Shown piece after piece: positions 54,590-64,000 of a DNA stretch of 64,000 bases. The notes under the pieces were generated by a model. It had not been told where the DNA came from. It did no database searches and saw only the letters and a list, made by a program, of their open reading frames with translations. The stretch spans positions 25,333,053 through 25,397,052 of the forward strand of contig NC_089274.1 in NCBI RefSeq assembly GCF_963678975.1, read 5' to 3'. Position 1 is the first letter of the stretch. Each line of letters opens with the position of its first letter. The position numbers and the translations under genes are program-made. The DNA comes from Dysidea avara (lineage: Eukaryota; Porifera; Demospongiae; Dictyoceratida; Dysideidae).

Positions 54590-55540
54590 TCATCTTGAAC
54601 TTGCCATGAACATCTATCTGGTGGTTGCTTTACTATAGGATATTGTCTGCTTGGTGAGGTGTAATGTTCTGCCCATGGTGGCTCCCAATTTGTTGCTGGT
54701 TTAGCCTCTCCTCCATCTTGATGACTACACTGTCTGCAATATTGTAATGAACAGCTTTTTTTCTTTATCCATCTGAAATTTCCATGCTCACAGAACTCTT
54801 GATAGTCACCTTTCACCCCCTTCTCACTTAGGGTCAAACTTATGAGCAGTTGGAACTGTCAACCAAACTAGATTACCAATACAAAAGTCCCTCCTTATAA
54901 GATGTGGAAGTCATAGGCATTGTTTTTGCTTGGCTGCAGCAGCAGTAAGATTTGCTTTCACAGACTTTTGCAATTAGTACGTTTGGCATGTAAGTGAGCT
55001 TGATATGAAGATCAAAACCTTGCAGTGATAAAAATTCTGGCCAGATTTTTTGGTTGATGATCACACTTATGGAAAATGGTAGATATTTGATTAGCTGGTA
55101 AAATTTTCCGAATCATAGGTGTGGTCAACAAATAAATAAAATAATTTGTGTAGTAATTAGCGGGCAGCTGTCTGATTGGGTAAAGGGATAGCTAGCATCA
55201 TCCCATTTTGTAAAATAATCTTGTACTACAAGCAAGTGACAATTATAATTGGTAAATATTGGAACTTCCAAAATATCAACAACAATAGTTTTATAATTTG
55301 CCATGGAGCTCCATTCAGAACAGATATCAGTAGTGCCTTTTGAGGAAGTGGTAACTTAGCCTGTTGACATGTATTACAGCAGCTACACTAGTGTTCAACA
55401 TCTTTATAGCCATGTTGACAAAGTATCTATGCCATAGTCTGTGTATCTAGTGTTCTTTTGGGGTCTTTATGACCAGCTGCTGGTATAATTATATCATTGA
55501 AGACTCTCAGGAAGAACTGTACTGTAATTTCCAACAGTTG
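54590..55540 (-). pseudogene. decayed Ty3/gypsy integrase fragment
   Basis: Read on the minus strand with frame jumps and stops. At the upstream end (about 55500-55390) an integrase zinc-binding region is visible: VLPESL, then IIPAAGHKDPKRTLDT and CSCCNTCQQAKLPLP. Next comes the start of the catalytic core at about 55330-55200: GAPWQII, VVDIL and LLVVQDYFTKWDDA. Near 54880-54800 there is a C-terminal tail, LVWLTVPTAHKFDPK, then a stop and EGG, as in gypsy integrase tails. No LTR, protease or RT remains. It is clearly dead. Confidence 0.7.
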
Positions 55541-56307
55541 GAATGTGCTGAGTGTATGTGTACATGTATGACACAACAATAATATCTAAAGTGATTTACA
55601 GTACAATAGCGTAATCTGCTGTATACAGTGAACATAGATAATATAACAGTGCCTGGTACATAAGAACAGTTACAATATTGAAGTATATAACACTTATAGT
55701 ATAGTCCTATCAGACATGGTCAGTTTCTCTCTCAATCTGGCTTAGTAAGTCACTCTTTTATATTAAAATACATGCAAAAGTGCTATAGTCAGCTGCTTTT
55801 GTAACAAGAACTAGCTAGTAACACAATCTAGAATATGCAATTTAATAAATTATGCAAGTGCAATCAATTAGTACTTCCTATGATGTAAAAGGAAAGCTAT
55901 TTGCTTACTCTGTCTCTAAATATAGTGTAGTTAACATGTTGGTTGCTGGGGCCCACCCCTGGGAATAGTGGCAACCGCCACCATTTATAGAAGATTAAAT
56001 TACACATATGTGCTCATATATATATATAATATATTTATTTACCTAGCTATCCACCCTTCCACCGCACCATTGCCTACTTTTTTTCCTAATGCTAATCACA
56101 TAACATTTTCTTTAACTAGGCCATTCACTTTTTGAGAACGTGGTGTGTCACGTGACCACAAACCTGTTTGTCGATTACACAATACTTGAAGCCATCTCAA
56201 CATGCTTAGATCATAGCGCACCCTTACGCTATAGCGTGCACTTAGGTCACAGCAATTATGTGCAAGTTCTTATAGTGCTATATCTGCAGCATGCATGTAA
56301 CTTCAAT
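55541..56307. other. unassigned spacer
   Basis: AT-rich, no feature recognised. Confidence 0.4.
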
Positions 56308-57118
56308 CCACCCCAAAAACACCTTCGCTGTAAAAAAGGCGCACCCAAGAAACTACAAGTACCTGGAACCCAATGTAAAAAACAAAAAGAAAAATCAGCT
56401 TAGCTGAAGTGAAAAGTAACTGGTAACTTAAAGAGCTGATATCTGAAGCGGCCAAGAATACAATTACTAAAGTTTAATCCATGCAAGAACACCTTGGCTA
56501 TAAAACAGGTGTATACATGAAAGTAACTGGCAACTGAAATGGCTGATATCTGAAGCGGCCAAGAATGAATGGTCATATACAACTAATTCAAAAATTTAAC
56601 ACTGAACCTTTATAATTCAGCTGTGTTCTATATTCACTCTTGCTGCATCGTAAAGTAATTTCTTTTAACTCTAATTGGCTAGTAATTTGGCCGCCTTTTT
56701 TAATAGTCAGTATAATAGAGCAAAAAAAAGGCGGCCAAATTACCAGCCAATTAGAGTTAAAAGAAATTACTTTACGATGCAGCAAGAGTGAATATAGAAC
56801 ACAGCTGAATTATAAAGGTTCAGTGTTAAATTTTTGAATTAGTTGTATATGACCATTCATTCTTGGCCGCTTCAGATATCAGCCATTTCAGTTGCCAGTT
56901 ACTTTCATGTATACACCTGTTTTATAGCCAAGGTGTTCTTGCATGGATTAAACTTTAGTAATTGTATTCTTGGCCGCTTCAGATATCAGCTCTTTAAGTT
57001 ACCAGTTACTTTTCACTTCAGCTAAGCTGATTTTTCTTTTTGTTTTTTACATTGGGTTCCAGGTACTTGTAGTTTCTTGGGCGCGCCATTTTTTACAGCG
57101 AAGGTGTTTTTGGGGTGG
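56308..57118. mobile_element. 811-bp fold-back element, copy 2
   Basis: Nearly identical to 11837-12645. The unpaired loop (about 56700-56730) is the reverse complement of the loop in copy 1, so the two copies lie in opposite orientation. Confidence 0.9.
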
Positions 57119-57770
57119 ATAATACTATTACTTGTTACAGTCTAAAAACTTTCTTCTAACTAACAGTCTCAGTTCTCACAGTCTAACCTCTTCTAGGTCT
57201 CTTCTTGGAGTATAGGGGTAGTGTCTTCCTGGTAGATCTCGGTGGGACCTCCACTGTACCAATCCAGGTGCACTAGAAAGCAGTTCTACCCAAGCTAACC
57301 AACCCCCTTTAGCAGGAACAAGTAACATCATGCAGCTACTACTTTCATTGACAAATGTAGGAGACTCCCAATACATTGAGGCCAATGATCATGCCACTAT
57401 CACATTTAGCAGAAATAAAAATCAGAAACATCAGGGGGAATCTAGGGGGTGCTAAGTTAGGGGCATCTAGAAAAGTGGCAACTAGCAGTTAGCTAGTCAG
57501 CATGCAGTGCATGCTTTATTTAGGGGTTTGACTGAACTTTATTTAGCATAAGCATTTTAACTAAGCAAAATCAAAAAACAATATTTTGTAGCTGGTAGTG
57601 GCATAATACAGCTTTCATATAAAGGGCACAGCATAAATGCTGCAGTATGGTTTGAGTTCATAATTGAAGGTCTAACAGTGCAACCTCCAAGCAGAAGGTA
57701 AGACATTTAATTCTAGCTATTAGCATAGCCTAAATTGATGTTAGCAAGAGCCCATAATAAATCTGTCGTT
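57119..57770. other. unassigned spacer
   Basis: No exon or structured repeat recognised. Confidence 0.4.
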
Positions 57771-57870
57771 TAGTGTTATGCATGAGTCCATAATATTATG
57801 GACTCTTGTTAGTGTTATGCATCAAGAGTCCATAATATTATGCACTCTTGATGCATAACACTAAACGACA
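57771..57870. repeat. compound hairpin
   Basis: GTTTAGTGTTATGCAT and GAGTCCATAATATTATG occur in both orientations. The outer arms pair GTTTAGTGTTATGCAT with ATGCATAACACTAAAC. Confidence 0.8.
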
Positions 57871-60440
57871 AAACCATGCCTGGCCAGCAATAATCTATGT
57901 ATGCTGCAGCTACTTCTCAAAGAGCTTTCTTTCAGTTTATTTTCATCAGGAGAGATAGTAATTTATGGTTGGGAATTTCTGATTCATACTGTGGTTATTG
58001 TAAAGCACCTCTTTTAAATAGTTGGAATTTAAGGTGACAGTGTACTTTGTCAAAAAGAACACGCCTTTATGTATTTTCAAAAAAAAATATGAGTAGAAGA
58101 AATATATAGCTACACTGGCCACATTTTGTTTGTTCTGAAAGTAGGAAAATGTGGAACTTGATAAAGTAAGTGCTAACTTAGTTTGTATAGCTACAACCAA
58201 AACTATATATCCATATCTTATAACCTAAGTATCGAGTTTGTAGCTACAACTGAAACTACACCTACCATATTCTCAACTGAAAGAGTTATTCTCAGAATAG
58301 CCTTTCAAGAAGAATTGGTGCCATGTGATCCATGGAAAAAGGTATGTTCCTAGAAGAGTTTTAATGATGAGTGTTCTATTAGAGTATAATTGACTGTTCT
58401 ATTAGAGTATCAAATTTTTAGCAGCTGTTTAGGAAAATTATATTAGCTCTTCCCTTCTTACTCTTTTCATCTTTTCATTGTCCACGTGTGCTTAAGATGC
58501 AATTTCACCTGATTGTAGCTTTCACTAGCTCTACAGTAAAAATATCACCTATAGATTCTATATCATACAGTGTTTAATAATGATATTTAATTCACAAACA
58601 GCTGCATCCTTGGTATAGTGTTCTAACATACATGTGATTGTGGAAGAAACATTAAGTTGAATTTGCTGTAATTCTAAAAATATATGCAATGATAGACACA
58701 AGCCTAATAATATTTCAGCCCATTTAGGAAAATGATCATGCATGCAAATGCACGCAATTACAATCATGCATACAGAAATAGTTTTCATGTATCTGTAGCT
58801 TCATAGTGCTTGAATGGTATAATTAACCATTTCTGCAGTGGAAGCTTCCTCAGGGTAGGGCATCTCCCATTCCTAGTTTGAGTCAAATCTGTCCAGCTAT
58901 CATTGGGGTATACACACTTTCAAAATGCATATTATTTCAGTTCTTCATATTATAGCCATGCAGTCTTCGATGATTCCTGTAGTAAAGGGAAAAAAGTTAA
59001 AAGGAATTATCAAGGTCAACCATAGGCTGGCCTTGGAACTTGCAATTACAAAAAAAGTGATATCCGTACAAAAAACAGCCAAGCTGTTAAAAAAGGTGCA
59101 GCCTTAAAAAGCCTGGGTGAAAAAAGTTGTGAAATCAAAGGTGGCAGCCAACAAATGGCTGCAATGATGTTAATACTAATAAATTAATAATGTGCATTGT
59201 TAAAATTAAGGGTGCTCTGTACAGTCCGCTTATATGGCTTCCCGTGAAATTTAATTTGTTCTATAACTTACAAATGGTTTTAGCAAATGTCCTGTACTTT
59301 TTTACTGGATATAAGCTAACACTAGTACACAGTTTAGTCCAAACCCAACTGCTAAATTTGCTTTAGAACATGAGTTGCAGTTTTTCCCTTTATACTAGAA
59401 CTAGTCCTACAGTTTATGCACAAAAGCCTTGATACTTTTATGATACACTATGCTAAACAGCACAAACCATTGTGCGTTTTTATTTTTGTCTTTTATCTTC
59501 TCAATCATCACATATTTATCTTTCGGGTTGACAGTCCCAGAAATCCTTTTTTTACTTCTACGCTATTCATCATCTGAACTTGCTATTTCAAAATGGCAAA
59601 CGCTCTTCTTTGGTAAAATTACTAAAGTAGCTTGTGTGAAAATTTCATGTCTATTGGATTAAAAATGACGGAGTAGTTCTAATTTAAGTGATAGGGTGTA
59701 GAATAGCAAGATTCGTGTGCTTGTTGTTATGGGATACCTAATTTACAGGTACTAAAATGCGTCAACATGTCACAGACTAATTAAGTGACCATAATATTTC
59801 TTTTAGTACAAAACAGACTATGTTTTGGGAAGCCTTGTACGTCGAACTGTACAGAGCACCCGGATTACCTAACCTAATAAATATAATTGGAGAATTTAAG
59901 GAAACTTAACTTAGCTATACTGATAAGTTGATATAGAAAATTGGCCACAGAAAGGAAATGGATCCAGTATAGTACATCCTCTACTCCCCATGAACTGGCT
60001 TATTGCAGTGATGTGCACCACCACTTGTCATGCAAACACTGAATTGACTATTGCTATGCATGCAAATATAAAAACATCACAGCTGATGATGACATGCAGA
60101 CATGTTGAATCTTGATAACTATGTTGATGTTTATGTTTAAGTACAAGGTAAGGGTGTCTGCCATGAACACTATATGTATGTGGGGTAAAATCTATACATT
60201 CTACAGACAGACAATTGCAACTCATAGCTATACAATACATGAAATTTATGCTATTCAAAAATTTCATACATGCACAGTCAATATTACATCACATACATAT
60301 ATCCTCACAATAAACATCCGTGACAGCATACCCGGCAGTATATGCACCAGTATTGTATGGTTATAGCAGATAATAGAAGTTAATGGTTACAGCAAGATGA
60401 TATCTGGTGGATATCCTGACAGCATTGGATTGCATTAAAT
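57871..60440. other. spacer upstream of CD225-like gene 3
   Basis: Two reverse copies of the CTCTAATAGAG motif lie at about 58374-58410. ATGGAAAAAG-GTATGT at 58332-58346 has the right phase (1) to be a first exon of gene 3, but there is no further support. Confidence 0.25.
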
Positions 60441-60449
60441 GCATAGTTT

Positions 60450-60935
60450 GGTATGTAAAGTGCAACTTACTCTCACATAAGTATAAGCAATTGAAACTTG
60501 ATGTGAGGCATATTCAGTTATGTTTATAGATCCACATGTGACATCATTATTCATCATCATCATTTATTACATAGTATCAAGAGTCCATCCCTATTAAACA
60601 TGTACACTGTTAACAAATTAAAAGTGCTATGGTAGCACCTAGCTATATAGCCAATAGAGGTGTTATTTTGTGACTGGAACAGTCAAAATTTAGCACACAA
60701 AAGTGCTATGGTAGCACCTAGAGGTGTTATTTTTGATTGGAGCAGTCAAACTTAGCACTTTTAGGTGCTACCATAACAATCAGTTTTAACAGTGTATGTA
60801 TAGTGCAACTTACTCTCAGATAAGTATAAGCAATTGAAACTTGATGAGGGGCATATTCAGTTTTATGCTAATATATTTTTATAGATTACATGTTTCATCA
60901 TATAGTATCAAGTATATTCCGGCCATTAAACATAT
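60450..60935 (+). repeat. direct repeat pair separated by a TA-flanked MITE
   Basis: 60450-60602 and 60796-60935 share GTGCAACTTACTCTCA, ATAAGTATAAGCAATTGAAA and CATAGTATCAAG-type words. The MITE at 60605-60794 lies exactly between them. Confidence 0.7.
60605..60794. mobile_element. mariner-like MITE, 190 bp
   Basis: It begins CACTGTTAA and ends TTAACAGTG, flanked by TA (60603-60604, 60795-60796). GTGCTATGGTAGCACCTA repeats occur inside, on both strands. Confidence 0.7.
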
Positions 60936-63394
60936 GCTACTAAGTAAGACACTATTGCTACGTACATACATTATACAGCTATTCAAAATACAGTCATATA
61001 AAATGATCACATAAGTCAGGGGCAGTTTTTAGGGGCTTTCAAGGTTTCTTGGCTTTAATCAGCTATTCTTCCTTAACTACAACTAAACCACCCCATGGGA
61101 CACAATGACACACAAATTATGCTCACCAACCCCCATCACCTACGTAGCTGATCACTATCACTTTTCCTTGCAACAAAATATGGATCTGATTCATATCCCA
61201 AGTTTTTAACTTCTGATTAATGCCTGTCATCATTGTTATAGATTGTACATTATTAGTTCCAAGAGTACATACAGAACAAACAGAAAAAATGAGGATAAAT
61301 GTCAAGTATGAAGTAGCAAAGAGTTAATAAGTAGAATCGTGGTATAAGCTACGTATAATCAGTTGGCTAAATAAGCTATATAACCATAATAATAAAGATT
61401 CAGTAGATTTTATCCTAGGCATTGATATCCAACTACTAGTACTAACTATTGGTGTATAAAAATTCAGCTAGCACTAGCTACGTATAGTAGCCCAACTGCA
61501 ATTTAGTTTGTAGAGTAGCTACAGCTGAGGGTAGCAAACACAATTTATTGGAAGAAGGCTTTAACTCTGATAAAGAGAAGTTTTAAGCATTAAAGTCCAA
61601 TTGTAGTGTTTTTAAGTAGTCAGTTCGCATTCACCTGAGCCCCGCCAAATATAGCAATATCAAAGAGGTGATCAATCTCATAACCAAACATGGTTTTATT
61701 GTTGAATATGAAAGGATTGCATACTTATCACACCTGCATAGATAGAGTGTATACACTATACTGTAAGTTCTGGTAAAATTCAGATTGATAAGTTAGTCAA
61801 GACACCTCTGCATCACAGAAGTTCAAGAAGCATTCAAAAGTGATGGCATTAGTTGATAATAGTGAGCATCAGTAGATCAAAAACTAATCTGTAGCTACAA
61901 TTAATATGTAGTTTTAAACATTAAGTTTTATTCAATACAAAATTTAAAACTTTGTCAGCATCTAGGGGATGTGTCCCCAGACCCCTTATTTGAATCCTAC
62001 TACCATTGGAAGCCTCTTTTTAAAATCTTAGATCCACTACCCCTGCATAAGTATTATGATATACATTATCTTCAGTGTATACTGATTCAGTTAGACTTTA
62101 ATCACAAGAATGACCTAACCAGTATTCTCTATAACAATACATACATTGGTGTAATTAAGTCACAATTGTAAATGTTATAATCACTGTTTATGGTATAGTT
62201 GTACTAACATGAATGGTTGCATGAATGCAGTTCTTCCATGAATTACCATCATGCAGGCATGTGAACTATTGTAAGGTTCCTAATTCATAAATCTGTGGGA
62301 GAAGTTGTACAACCTTAACTAGTGATATCTCACTTCAACAGAAGACCTACACATTCCTGGCAGGTCATGTCCTTACATTCAGGACGTGGTGTAATCCAAT
62401 ACATGTGGATGACACAAATATAAAATAGCAAGCTTGCTGTTTCCATATAACAGTCAGGCAGATTGATACAGTTAAAGCAGCATTAGAATTTGACATTGGC
62501 ATCAAACCCATTCATTATGACAGGTATGTAGCTATAAAATTATGCATGAATGAATGAATGATTGTGGCTTACCTGCATTTGTGTATGAAGTAGCAAGAAG
62601 GTGGCATATAGTATTGTAGAAACTTTGCATTACAGAAATGCTGGCTGATATGATAAGAAAGATAGTCACATGAAATTCTTCCATTATTATAGTTCGACCG
62701 CTTTTTCATTGTACAAAAATTATGAACTATTTCAATTCTATCCACTCTGTGCTTATAAGGATAAATGATACACAAAGACTATAATTATGAACTTAACAAT
62801 GCCTCATGATTCTTTGTATAAAGTAGAAATATATGTGTTGTACACAGCTTTAAGTGGCTGCAAGACTTTTGGATTGTTGGAAGGTTTAATCTCTATAGCC
62901 GCATACTTTTTGTGAATGGAAAATCAATGAATACAAAAATATACCTATTATGTGTTCTGTGTTATTATTGATGGCAAGTCATACATATAAGATTCTAAGG
63001 AATACATGCATATAATATTATAGTATTGTGTACATAATATACTATCCTAGCTATAGGACCTATATAAGATGCATGGCTACTGAAGGTTTGATGTATTCAA
63101 TACACAAAGATTTGTAATAAAGTCTATTGTGCTATGAGCCCAAAACAGCTAAACTGCTTCCATGAAAAATGTTATACATCATACAGTAGTGTATATTAAG
63201 GATCATGGAGTTTTGGGTTTCCTTGAGTCACACACTTACCATTATATATTACATACAGATAGTAGTTGTGAAATATACAGAAACTTCCATAGTTCAGTTT
63301 GTCTGTACCTTGTATTTTGGTGATGTGTTTACTCATGGATATGTACATGTATGTTATTAGTCATAACTATATATTTGGCTATCTTCTTCTACAG
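60936..63394. other. spacer upstream of gene 3 coding exons
   Basis: A CATCTAGGGGATGTGTCCCC word at about 61960 resembles the GGGGGCATGCCCCC repeat fragments. No sure exon. Confidence 0.35.
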
Positions 63395-63882
63395 AACAAA
63401 ACACAACCCCTCAGGATGTAGTAGCAGACAACAGTGTATACCACCATGAAAGATCCAAAACAATTGTAGTGTCATTAACTCCAGGACCACAGTCACAGGA
63501 TAACACACAAGTTGGTCCCCCTACATCTCCGCCACCATACAATCAGAGCATCCCTAATGGAGCTCCTTTGCCTCCTGCGGGTAAGTTGTGCCTAGTTAAA
63601 TAATCATGAGAGCACACATTTCAGTACTCAGCTTATCATAGTTATTTTGGGATTGTGTACATATAGCCACACATTTCATACATATTGTATATCAGAAATT
63701 ACAAGCTTCAATTCTCTTAAACATTTCTGTGTATATGACAGTAGCAGCATTGATGGTGTATGATGATTGTTGCTGTTTCCAAATCTATAGATATTCCTGT
63801 TCCTCAAGAACAACCACCTCCAGCTTATGATGCTGATCCCAGCAAGCAGCATCCTCAAAAGATACAATGTCAACCATCAGAA
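63395..63882 (+). CDS. CD225/dispanin-like gene 3, N-terminal exons (partial, runs off the window)
   Basis: Exon 63395-63580 enters in phase 1 and leaves in phase 1 before GTAAGT. Exon 63791-63882 enters in phase 1 and leaves in phase 0 before GTAAGT. The first reads QNTTPQDVVADNSVYHHE with a later PPTSPPPYNQS motif. The second reads IPVPQEQPPPAYDADPSKQ. Phases, Pro-rich composition and PPxY motifs match exons 2 and 3 of gene 1 one to one. The CD225 exons should lie to the right of 64000, so the membrane part is predicted, not seen. The first exon (ATG, phase 1) is not fixed. Confidence 0.65.
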
Positions 63883-64000
63883 GTAAGTCATGACTCTTGA
63901 AAACCAATTAATCCAACCCGCAGTGAAGCCTCACTTAATGGTACCCATTTTTCTTCAATAAAACTACGTATAATGATCACATTGTTAAGAAACCTAATAT
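63883..64000 (+). other. start of an intron of gene 3, right edge
   Basis: Begins with the donor GTAAGTCATG and continues to the end of the window without a recognised feature. Confidence 0.5.

Overview
The window looks like nuclear DNA of a non-bilaterian or basal metazoan, most probably a sponge. The organism is inferred, not read directly. The reasons are AT-rich sequence, small exons with GT-AG introns, CD225/dispanin-type membrane protein genes, and very many small DNA transposons (MITEs) and fold-back repeats. No bacterial operon, rRNA gene or CRISPR array is visible.

1-7.2 kb: a complete DNA transposon (236-7176) with 11-bp terminal inverted repeats and an exact 8-bp target duplication. 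It carries two minus-strand ORFs. ORF1 (276 aa) has a C2HC-type zinc finger. ORF2 (1123 aa) has a candidate DDE core, a Ulp1/SENP-type cysteine peptidase and a C-terminal PHD finger. ORF2 lies in the -1 frame of ORF1. A run of T and an 11-bp perfect stem sit exactly at the junction, so frameshifting, a tiny intron or an indel must connect them.

7.2-16.8 kb: repeats. These are a 21-bp minisatellite, a 1.2-kb fold-back element, an 809-bp fold-back element (a second copy lies at 56.3 kb), and tandem and inverted duplications. 16.9-22 kb, minus strand: an integrase-core (DDE) gene whose last exon is clear. A first exon 3.8 kb upstream has a matching splice phase. The intron between them holds a Tigger-like MITE and a truncated non-LTR reverse transcriptase. 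22-24.1 kb: an AT-rich palindromic array, then a hAT-like element with a second hAT-like element nested in it, each with a perfect 8-bp target duplication.

24.4-64 kb, plus strand: a tandem set of three proline-rich CD225/dispanin-like genes (related to the IFITM/PRRT superfamily). Gene 1 spans 24417-38966. Gene 2 has clear 3' exons at 49926-50132 and 51890-52033. Gene 3 starts near the right edge (exons 63395-63580 and 63791-63882) and continues outside the window. They share intron phases and a phase-0 intron inside the CD225 region. Introns and spacers are filled with a 5-kb-class direct segmental duplication (24834-30759 and 40535-46159), a MITE family with 5-bp target duplications, Harbinger-, mariner- and TTAA-type elements, long hairpins and a decayed Ty3/gypsy integrase (54590-55540). 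A short near-palindromic motif (core CTCTAATAGAGCAGTCA) recurs at many sites on both strands.
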